DNA of 64,000 bases from Paraspadella gotoi (lineage: Eukaryota > Chaetognatha), in NCBI GenBank assembly GCA_051294375.1, contig CM119267.1:18268992-18332991 (forward strand), in the 5' to 3' direction. The notes beneath the pieces are model-generated. The model ran no database searches, had not been told where the DNA came from, and worked only from the letters and a program-made list of their open reading frames with translations. The position numbers and the translations under genes are program-made. Of the stretch, positions 1-9,600 are shown piece after piece (the stretch's first letter is position 1; each line of letters opens with the position of its first letter).

Positions 1-981
1 TAGATAGGCGCTGTCGGGCGAAAAGTTGATGCAATAAACGCGAGCGGTGTCGGCTCCGCGACGAAGCTCGATCGATTGAGTTCCCGTCTTGGAGTCGAAG
101 ACGCGAATGAGAGTTCCCTTGACGGAGGCCGTCGCTACCATGGTGCCCTGACGATTGACGGCCAAATAGGCCAGGTCGCTTTGGTGAGCCTTGGGCGAAA
201 AAGAAAATGGGAAGTTAAAACACTTAATTTGATTAACTTAGGACAAGGGAAATCAATGAAACGCAATCAGACCTGAATCGATGTCGGACTGCTCGAGCAG
301 CCAGCCGAGATTGTGTTGAGATCGACGACGTGGACATTTCCCGGTCGACTCCCAGGGAAGACGACGACGTTTCGATCGGCGGTGGATGAGGCGGCGGCGA
401 CGGCGACGAGTCCGCCGGGGTTGTCCTTGGTCTCGTAGCTGAACAACTTTTTCGGGTCGTTGGGGAAGGAGAAGACGTGGATGCGATGGCGCAGCACGGC
501 GATGAGGCGGTCTTTCTGCGAGGGATGAAATGTTGGTATCAAGATTTATGAATAAGTGTAACGGCTAGAAATTGAAGTAAAATACATAAACGTCAAGCTG
601 AGCAATATTTACTGCAATATGCACTAAAATGCTCATCCAATTCGCTTTTCAAATCTTCGACCACACCTGCAACCTGACCGCCAAGACCGGCTGCGGAAAG
701 GTGAACTCTAGCACGAAGGCTTTTTTCTTGTCGTCCCAGATGAGAATGGCGTTGTCGGCAAACTTGGGTCGGCTGCCACCGGCGACGACGGCGACCAGAT
801 TAGAGCGACCCAGCATCTCGCAGATGGCGACGGAGCCGACGACGGCTTGGCGGAGGTGCATCTTCTTCGCCAGGGGGTGGACGTTGAAGATTTTGACGCC
901 CTCGTCCGAGGAACAGGCGAAGAGACCGTGGTCTTGATTCAAGGAGAGCGAAGCTACGGAGCGGTCTTCGCCGTAAGACAT
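1..981 (-). CDS. WDR45B: PROPPIN, WIPI3/WDR45B-like, C-terminus cut off by window edge
   Basis: This is a seven-bladed beta-propeller that binds PI3P/PI(3,5)P2 and acts in autophagosome formation. Three exons are visible: 981-667, 515-273 and 189-1; phases balanced (315 and 243 nt are whole codons). The start ATG is at 981. The N-terminus carries the family signature NQDHGLFACSSDEGVKIFN, then AILIWDDKKK and PGSRPGNVHVVDL. The last visible exon holds ELRRG, the L/FRRG phosphoinositide-binding motif that defines PROPPINs, followed by YCINFSPDSAYL. The last one or two blades lie beyond base 1. WIPI3/WIPI4 is favoured over WIPI1/2 because of the short N-terminus and the IWDD-K pattern. The next gene's stop is only about 115 bp upstream. 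Confidence 0.88.
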
Positions 982-1096
982 GGCGAAAGGATATTGAGGG
1001 TTGCGAAGCAGGAGAGTAAAGAAGGAAAGAGAGAGAACTAGAAGAGCGACTTAACAATTCTTCGGTAAGGAGTCTTTAATCCTCGAGTTTCACCCC

Positions 1097-1600
1097 TCAG
1101 TACAACTTGTCCCATTCGTCGTAGTACGTGTTGTACTTGCGATGATCGTAATTGCCGTAGTTGATCTCGTCACGAAACGGAACCGTGTCCCTAAAATCTT
1201 TGACTCTCTTGGGCATAAGGTTTGCCCGCTGGGCCTTCTTGACCAACTGCTCGATGCGCTTCTGGTGGGGAGGCTTCAGTCCCGTCGTCTCGGGAGGGAG
1301 AACGGTGTAGTCCGAGTTGACGAACTGGCGCAGGATCAGCACGTCGGTGTGGGAAAGAAAACGGAAGAAGTCGTTGTCCTCCAGCAGAGAGCGACGGGTC
1401 CCGTCCGCGTCCTGGATGCAGACGAAGCGACCGTGCGGAATGTCGCGTCGAACGCCCTCGACCACCGTGGAGGATCCTTCGATAGTCTCGATGATGTCTT
1501 TCAAAGGACGGATGGCAGAGACGGAGAACGGAGCGACGATGCGAGGAGAGACGATGGGGCGGGCGAGGAGAAAGAGAGACGAGCGAAAGGGAGTCAACAT
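1097..1600 (-). CDS. MRPS18A: Mitochondrial ribosomal protein mL66 / MRPS18A (bS18 family)
   Basis: A single-exon gene of 167 codons. The N-terminus (about 30 residues, rich in R, S and hydrophobics, no acid) looks like a mitochondrial presequence. The bS18 core is clear: DVLILRQFVNSDYTVLP, then TTGLKPPHQKRIEQLVKKAQ and RANLMP, as in MRPS18A (LLLSQF...MLP...TGL...H-RAGLLP). The tail ending in YYDEWDKLY also resembles MRPS18A rather than MRPS18B or C. The zinc-binding CxxC that usually precedes the core is absent here (SLLEDNDFFRFLSHTD). The product would be a large-subunit mitoribosome protein. Assignment to A rather than C is from motif memory, not a search. Confidence 0.8.
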   Translation of the reverse strand: MLTPFRSSLFLLARPIVSPRIVAPFSVSAIRPLKDIIETIEGSSTVVEGVRRDIPHGRFVCIQDADGTRRSLLEDNDFFRFLSHTDVLILRQFVNSDYTVLPPETTGLKPPHQKRIEQLVKKAQRANLMPKRVKDFRDTVPFRDEINYGNYDHRKYNTYYDEWDKLY

Positions 1601-2484
1601 TTTCGAGAGACGATTCGATTGGGAATCGTCGGAAATCCCTTCGCAACGGATGGCGAGGGATCAATACTACAATCTGATAAAAAAAAAGTTTAAGGAGCGA
1701 ATTGTTTAAAAAATTATCAGCATTGATGTCATCATATGATCAAGCAACCAGGAATATAAAAGAAAGACTTATGTTGAAAACTCGCATAAATCTGTTTTAC
1801 ACAAAGGATTGTGAATGGGCCATTTCGATAGTTAATTTACTTCGGGAAAATTTAAATGGAAAACATTCATTACATCCAATACATTTCGATACTGAGCAGC
1901 GACGAAAGCTACAGAGCTTTTCGGACAATATTTTACGGATCTCATGGCGTAAACACGCTTAATCCGCTGACGTAAATTTGAAAGAAATTCGGATTCTCGC
2001 GACCCCTATAGGGAATCCGGGGAAATTCAATCTCGCTTCCTAAAACCAATCATAACAAAAGGCACTGAGCAATCAAAACTGATCAGATTCAAACGCGACT
2101 TTGGCGAAATTGATACAACTAATATATAAATTATCTATTCTTTTAATAAATAAGCGGCTTCCCCTTTTGGTATGGTAAACACCAGTTTTGTTACGTCGCG
2201 TTGTACGAAGTTTTCCGCAAATGAAATTTAATTGCGGCGGCGTCAACACCATCGCCGCTCCACTCATAACATTTATTTTGCTTTATCCGATTTATTTTGA
2301 CAAAGATGTTGTTTATTCTTTGATGAAATAAGTAAATTTAATTCTGTGTTTCCTGTATTACAATTTCTATAATCTGATACTAACAATATTCTTTAAATAA
2401 ATTAAGTAAAAATATATAAAACAAAACACTTTTTATTATCAACACAAAAAAGAACAATTCAATAACGCAAAAGGATTTCAAAAA
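1601..2484. other. Intergenic, AT-rich, no gene seen
   Basis: This lies between the start of the mL66 gene and the stop of the MRPL10 gene, both on the minus strand. Short plus-strand ORFs (for example 1702-1962) have no codon pattern or motif that I recognise. It should hold the mL66 promoter and the MRPL10 3' UTR. I see no repeat. Confidence 0.6.
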
Positions 2485-3714
2485 TCACGAACTGACGCGG
2501 TCCTCTACTCCAACCGCCACTCCGCTCGCCGGACTTCCCAGGCCCTCGCTTCCCCTTTCCCGCGCCAAAGTCTCGAGAGTCAAAGAAAGGAGTCGCTGGT
2601 GATGAAGCAAAATTCCTGAGGTAACGGCGGAGGTGCCGCTCAAGATCGTCGACAACTGACCGCGTTGAAGATCCACGTTCTCCAGTTCAGAGTAGGCTAT
2701 AAAGCTGGTGCGCGTCATCAAATGGTTCTCGACCACGCCCCCTGCCGACAAAGAGGACGACGATGATATTTAAACTGACGACGACAAAAGAGGAAATAAA
2801 AGGACTCACCCAGCAGAGTAAGTTTGGGAACGATGCGGCCAAGTCGGATCATCTCCTTAACGGCGGTCATCTCTTCGATCGGCGGCGGAGGGACGTATCT
2901 GGCAGATAAGATCGAAACGGGTCATTCGTCGATCGAAACGACGACGACGACGAAGCGGAACATCAAATGTCTCACCCTTTGGGCATTCCTTTCGAAATTG
3001 GTTCGTAAATATGACACAGAAGCACGTTTTCGTTGAGAATGGGAACGAGGTTTTCAAATTTGGTGCCCACGACGGCGCGCCGAATATCTGGATTGGTTAG
3101 GATTTGGCTTCAAATTTTTGGGTGATAACTGGAGAGGAAGCGTGATATACATAAAACGACTTGCATTCTGCTTTCCAATCCTGAAGCATAAGTCCGGACT
3201 TTCTGAACGACTGCTGTAACCCGGCCCACTCGACCCTATCTTCCGGCTTCGTGCAATAGTAAAAGGCGTAGACCTCTTGTCGAGCCATGGTGCCAGTGAT
3301 CAGCCATATCATGTAGTCATTGAATTCACGTAAATGCTAAAAGATAATTAATAATATTAATAGTTGATTTCTGTGAAACCAATGACTTTCTTCAGTCCTC
3401 ACTCTCCCTACTTTAAGTTTACAAACCTTTTGATAGGGAGACTCGGCCCACATCGTAGTCTGGTGCTCGATTTCTTTGGGGTAAACTGGAGCGGTCATGG
3501 CCCGAAGCAAGCGCTTCTCGAACCCATCCATTAAAGGCCGTTTCCGCATTCTACTGCTTCGCCAACAGACAGGCGAGCAATGAAAGTTTCGTACGATGGA
3601 AAGGAGCAAGTTGCAGGAGGGATAGGGAAAGTCGGTCACGCCGCGTCGCGACAAAAGTTTAACCGGCGGAGCGAAAGAGTTCATGACAACGCGAGGAAAC
3701 ATCGCGTTTTTCAA
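2485..3714 (-). CDS. MRPL10: Mitochondrial ribosomal protein uL10m / MRPL10
   Basis: Five exons, 3714-3427, 3336-3165, 3087-2976, 2898-2810 and 2741-2485, give 305 residues with every phase balanced. The protein is a component of the L7/L12 stalk base of the mitochondrial large subunit. The match to MRPL10 is clear along the C-terminal half: KFENLVPILNENVLL, EEMTAVKEMIRLGRIVP, LTLLGGVVENHLMTRTSF, IAYSELENVDLQRGQLSTIL and a histidine/leucine-rich LLHHQRLLSLTLETL. The second intron (3164-3088) appears to be a GC-AG intron: only a GCAAGT donor after GAA T restores the frame, and it gives the same spacing as the human protein. Exon 1 encodes a basic mitochondrial presequence. Confidence 0.85.
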
Positions 3715-3881
3715 TTCAAATTATAACTTTGTAATTGAAAAATAAATGTCATATAAATCGTTGGACTAGAGTAAGAAAAACTAACAACGGCTGCATGGTG
3801 CAGAGAACATAGAAATTAAACCTAGAAGGAATCTACTGGGACTCAACCCCCCTCCCCAATCCACTCGACAGATCGAAGCCC

Positions 3882-6307
3882 TCAGCGCATCCATTCGACA
3901 ACGTCGCACGACATGGGTTCGCAGACGACGAGGACTTGGGCGATTTCGTCGTGTTCGTAGGTTCGTTTGAGGAAAGCGTCAATGAGGCGGAGACCGGAGA
4001 TGGCGTGGAGTCCGGGCACGCGGGGAATCACGTTCAACTCGAGGGGGAGCGAGGATTTGGAGGAGAGTTTGCCGAACTGACGGTTGGAAATTCCCGTCCA
4101 AACCAGAGCCGGGGAAGTTGTGTTTGGGGTGGTCACGGCTGGAAAATTCCAAATGTAAATATTCATTTTCAATTTGAAACTTTTACAAATGAATCGCTGA
4201 ATGTACTATGGTCGTCGGAGGTGGCGGGTGGCGAAGGAGAACCATGTCCGCGGTTCACCCTCTCGTTCTGCAAAGCCATCGTCAAATCCATCGTCCGCTC
4301 TGAGCAATTGGTCACCGTCAGCCGGATTGTGAAAACCACGCCCATGTAGACGAGATCGGGGACGGCGTCGACTGTCACCCGTATGTCTCCGTAGCCTTCC
4401 GAATTTTAATGAAACTCATTAACAAGACTGTGGCAGGCAAAACTAAATCAACATCAACCAACCCGGCGCCATTCTTTGTAGCTGAGACGTTTGCAGCCTT
4501 CCCTTCTCTCCCATGTTCGTTCGCCATACTATATCTAGTTTCCCGATGTTGGTCACACCTCGCAGCATGTTGTCCCGCAACATTGCCTTCAATCAATCAT
4601 TTACCATAATAAAATTTCATTTTTAAATTGGTCTGAAGAATATTCTTTTCCATCCAGGTTATGTACCTTTTTCGGTGTCAGGCAATACAAATACTGCCTC
4701 GTGTCGAGATGGTTCATATTGTTTCTTTTGCCGAAAGTTTTCTCCGCCTTAGAGTCGGCCTCGACCGAATTGAGTTCGACGGCATCGTAGAGGGTCGACG
4801 CCTCCAGCGTCACCTTCTCCATGTGGATGGGCTGCAACGTCGTGTTTTGAATCTGCGTTGCAAACGTCAAGAACGAACTTAGGTTCCAGGACCACAACAA
4901 TCTTAAAACCGCGCATTGCGCGAAAGCCCAACTTGCCTGCGCCTCTAGGTAGACGTCGTCGGAGTCAGCGTTGTAGAATTTCGTCTTGACGTCGAGTGGC
5001 TTGAGGACTTGGAACTTGAAAAACTTTCGAAAGTAGAGGTTCTCACCAGAGGGACTAGAGTAAGAGACGGCGCAGACGAGGATGTGAGTGCCGAGTTCCT
5101 TCACCTGGAAAAAGCGAGAAAAGGGGAATTGGATATTTGAATGATGTATGAACATTGAACAATTTCGTAAATGGAAAGGTACGAGTACTTTTCCTATTCC
5201 TCACCTCGTGATTTATAACGTCGTCGATACTTTTACTGGGCGCCAGCGTTAAAGCGGAGCTGTTGGAGTTTATTCCGTTCAATGTTAAGCGTTGAGAACT
5301 CGTCTGTAACTCCACCTTGACAATGAACATGAAAATGTGAGATCAAAATTTGATATCAAACCATGCGCAGTTACGCACAAATACTTTTTACGGAGCTTAG
5401 CAGGCTTACCTTGACGATCACATTGGAGACTTGTACACTGGAGTCGTTGTGAACGCTTATGTAACTAGAAAATGTTTCGCCTAAAAATATGTTTCCAAAG
5501 TTTTGGGGAAGAACGAGGAGAGATCCGAGAGCCAATGGGACGCCGAGCGGGTTGCTGCCAATGTCCTTTTTCATGAGGTCGAGAAAAGTGTCTCCTAAAG
5601 AAGAATTATAATTAAAAATATATTAAATTTAATGTTAGACTTTGTATTATTTATTTCAATTCGTTGCGTTTGATTTAGGAACGAAATAATAAGAACAAAT
5701 AATAACAACTTAATATACGAGTATATTTTCACAATAAACATGATCATTTACTAATGTAAAATAATAATATTAAACCTTTAAGGTAATAGAATAAAAATTT
5801 ATCAAAGCTTAATCAGAATACGACAATATGCAAATGAGATTGAGGAACTCAATCTCATTTCAGACAATTCACAAATTAATCTGCTACATAATCTCGTTGG
5901 TTCATTTCTGTATTCTCATTTCTTCTGGTATATGCGATGACGTTAAAACAAATACTAACAACCTGATTTGCGCTGATGAAGGCTAGCAATTAGTCGAAAC
6001 TTGGCCGTTTTCACGTAAAAACATCATTTTCGATGTTGTTAACCATTAAAATGTTATTATTTCGTCTCAATTTCATGTTACAAGTAGATTATAGACAGTT
6101 TAAATATTTGCAACACCAATTTAACACATAATGTTATAAGTAAAATTATATAAGTTTTACGTATTAAAATCTTACAAACTTACCTGGTAAATCCTGGGGT
6201 TCAGTAAGAACAGGAATGATCGGAAAGAACGAAGGTCTTGTCAACCGCATGACTTTAAGAACCAAAAGTTGGTCTTTGTCTCTAGCTGGGGCTGATCCGC
6301 TTTCCAT
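3882..6307 (-). CDS. TRAPPC13: TRAPPC13, TRAPP complex subunit
   Basis: Subunit of the TRAPP tethering complexes (ER-Golgi/autophagy traffic, Rab1/Rab11 activation). Exons: 6307-6184, 5594-5410, 5315-5205, 5104-4937, 4852-4667, 4586-4463, 4395-about 4250, and a last exon from about 4136 to 3882. Diagnostic segments: [105 protein letters not shown] and [20 protein letters not shown]. The intron at 4936-4853 is GC-AG and stop-free. The donor of exon 7 is not settled: the frame wants a phase-1 donor in 4200-4260 and two weak candidates exist. The first intron (6183-5595) is AT-rich and contains a perfect 13-bp hairpin. Confidence 0.92.
5832..5860. repeat. Perfect 13-bp inverted repeat (hairpin) in TRAPPC13 intron 1
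   Basis: AAATGAGATTGAG is followed by GAA and then by its exact reverse complement CTCAATCTCATTT. It sits in a 590-nt AT-rich intron. No function can be assigned. Confidence 0.8.
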
Positions 6308-6689
6308 ACTGAAATATTTTTTTGTTTATTAACTTTATTTGTTTGTACGTAATTTGTTCACGAAATCATCTAAAAAAAAATGATAAGAAATAAAAATCAG
6401 ACGTTTATTTGTTTCAATGACTATGGACAAAATTATCAACGTCAAAATATTAATATTAATGCAGATGAACGGAATGTAATTTCAAATTTCCCCCCCCCCT
6501 TCCCCCAAAATCGGTGCAATTCCTGATATAACACGGCTAAAACTACCGAGATGGCTATCACAGCGGTACATTGTGTAATATAATAAAAACAAAATAAAAA
6601 GGCACAAGTAGATTACAATTTTGATTGGAACGACGTAGAGGTAAAGTACGGACTCTTGGAGAAAAACAACATTCTACTCCGGCTTTGAG

Positions 6690-9600
6690 TCAAACCGGAA
6701 GATGAGTCTGAGCGGCGCGGAGTTGATCGATCGATTTGCGCAAGAGGTCGTCCTCGTCATCTCCACCCTCGTCCATTCCCATTTTCATTTCGTCGTCGAT
6801 GGTGAGTTCGTCCACCTGTCGAGTTCACAAAAATCAAACGAATGCGATGGAGAGAAAAGAAAAGAAATGATGGGCCGACCTCAAAGTCGTCCTCGTACGC
6901 TTCGTCGTCTCTGTCTTCAATGTCATCCCCTGCGTTGTCGCCTTCAGTCACCAAAATGTTGTACTCGTCCATCGCGAATCTCTCCCATTCAGTCAACTCC
7001 CTTCCGTCAGGTCCGAGAGACTGAAAGTAGATAAAAAAACCCGTTGTTTGTAATCAAATAAAATTTGTTTTCTCTGAACACAATATCAAGTATAATATTT
7101 TAAACAAGTTATTTAGAATAACACACGTTCTTCAGAGAATTTTTACATTTCACCCTAAAGTCGCACGCACGAAAACTCTGCCACCTCACGATCGAACAAG
7201 ATAAAGCGAGATAAGGAAACTCGACCTTCGAACAAAATGTTCCGAAGAGAAAACCAACCGTGTTCCTCAGTCTCAAAACGAAAATTACGCCGCGATGGAA
7301 ACCTTCCCAAACCGTCATCCGACGAAAGGATTCGCGGTTCAGCGTCAAAATTCGCGCGACCCTGCCGCGGCAAATGAAAATGCGCAGCGATGGAGCGATA
7401 GGACATCTAAATCGCACGAGATTCCGTTGCAGCCCGGGTAAGGAAGACCCGACTATACATACTATACTATATACTATACAACCAAAACGTAACAGACATA
7501 AGCCGTAACGATAAACTTTTCTCAGACCCGACCATCATGCTCACCAACCGGAGCCATCACCAACAGCGTTGCCCTCGTCCCGTGAGGACATTCTTCATTC
7601 CTACGGAGACCGGCCTCATGAGAGATCGACGTTCGGTACTCGCCCGTTGGTCGACCTCACAACCAGAGCTCAGGACGAACGCGCCCAATTTATCTACGAG
7701 GAGAAAAACAAACTGGCACAGGGCGCCTTCTTCAAGGGTTTGGTGATAATTTTTTTATGCTTTTATCTCGCAATTTCAGATTGCTTTCTGTTTCTCTCAG
7801 GCTCAACTCTCCTCAGAGGATCGACAGTGAGTAACGTGTTCCGCTTCGCCACTCTCCGCGGTGGCGATCGCGGCGTCGACGACAAAATCGGAGTCGAGGA
7901 TCCCAACGAGTCGCGCGACGTTTGCCTCGTCGTCGCCGTGGTCGTATTCGCCGTCGCGGTCGTCGCGCTCCTCGCCGTCGTCGCCGTGGGCGTCGTCGTC
8001 GGAGTTTTGAAACAGAATGAGTTGGCGACGACGACAGAGTCGACGATGAGAGAGTTGGTGACGGAGGTGAGAGCGTTGAGACGACGGGCAGAGAGTCGAC
8101 GGGACGACGACTGGATCGCCAAATCGAAATTCGGACGAGAGGAGAAACTGGAGGAGACGATGGCGAGATTGTCGGAAGCCGTTGAGAGTTTGGAGAGTTC
8201 CATGAAAAGCGAAAAGGCGGAGAGAATCGAAACGGAAGGGAGAGCGAGTAAAAAGGTGGCAATGAGGAAAAAAGGAAGGAGGCAAAGATCGGCCACGATA
8301 ATGGAAGAAGAGTCAATAGAGGAAGAGGAGACAACAGATGAAGTTGAAGATGAAGCTATCTCTAGGGGAGATATAACGATTGATGAGACCGTGGCTGAAC
8401 AAGAGACGACTGAAGAGACCACGGCTGAACAGAAGACAGACAGAATGGAAACGAAGACGACAAAAGAAAATTTTGCAAACATAACCTTTAACTTTACCCA
8501 ATTCGAAAGCGAGTTCTTCCCTCAAATTTTGGAATATCTTCACGACATTAACGAGACTCTCGGAGAATGGAGGCAACAAAAAAAGAACAAGTATCGAAGG
8601 GTATTTGTCTCCAAAATCAACGAAAATTTTACAACTCCCATACAAAAATGTAACGCTTCGAAAACTACTAACAATATATACAGATCGTCAAGTCGAAAAA
8701 TACATAAAATTCGATTGCCGACGATAATCACACATGCGAGGTATTATTGTGAAGACTTTTATCCGCTTTTGAATGACGACTCGGCTCTGGCATTTTTCAA
8801 AGATCCGCTTGACAACTCCATAGCATGCTACGTCGCTGCCAACAAACTACCTTACGGGATTACACATTCTGAGGCGAAAAATTTTTGTTACAAATTTGGC
8901 GGGTTTTTAATCCAAGTTCAGTGGACGGAAAAAGCTAATTTTTTGAGAGACCTGCTCAGGTTATATTTTAGTTACAAAATATAATGATATTAACGGTTAA
9001 ATTCAAAACGAATTCACATGTAGGTTCGCTTCCGTAAATAACGGTTACTGGCTTGGCATGACGAAGAGAAACGACTGGATGTGGACGAATTCCTCGACGC
9101 GACTCAACTACTCCAACTGGAACACGAATTACGCCGCGAACCCCAACCACCTTTGCGCATCTGTATCGATTAACAAAACTGACGAAACGACCGGATGGCG
9201 CACAAGTGACTGCGCCGCGCTCAGACGACCGATTTGCCAATTTGAAAGATACGGATACTCGAACAGATATCCCATAATCAACAAGGTCAACCGTGCGGAT
9301 TTTTACGAATCCCAAGTCAATTGCGAGTCGTCAAATTCGAAATGTTTCCGCTTCTTTAGAACTCAGCGTAGTTTTTCCACGGCTGAGCGAATCTGTCGTC
9401 AGCGCAGATTGATTTTGGCTAAACGAACCGATTTGAGCAACACGATCCTCCTTTCTATCTTGAAATCTATTCCAATTCTTAGCCTTGAACATTTCGATAG
9501 ATTGGTAAGTTCAGGGGTGACGGTGTTTTTAAAAAACGCCACCAAAGAGAAACTTTCCGCTTAATTCAGGAGCCTTGGTGGCTAGGACCAGGGACAAGCG

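Noticed and set aside
1142-1709. Plus-strand frames of 130-183 codons over the mL66 gene
   Set aside because: They overlap the conserved bS18 coding frame and have no family features.
7185-7406. Minus-strand frame beginning ATG at 7406 as a first exon of a small acidic protein with exons 7020-6880 and 6815-6690
   Set aside because: The two downstream exons match the PP2A B'' C-terminus and join phase-0 to the exon ending at 9890. The 7406 frame also overlaps the lectin's first exon on the other strand and is not needed.
7763-8482. Long minus-strand frames opposite the lectin stalk and membrane segment
   Set aside because: They are antisense shadows of the codon-biased plus-strand exon; serine- and arginine-rich artefacts with no motif.
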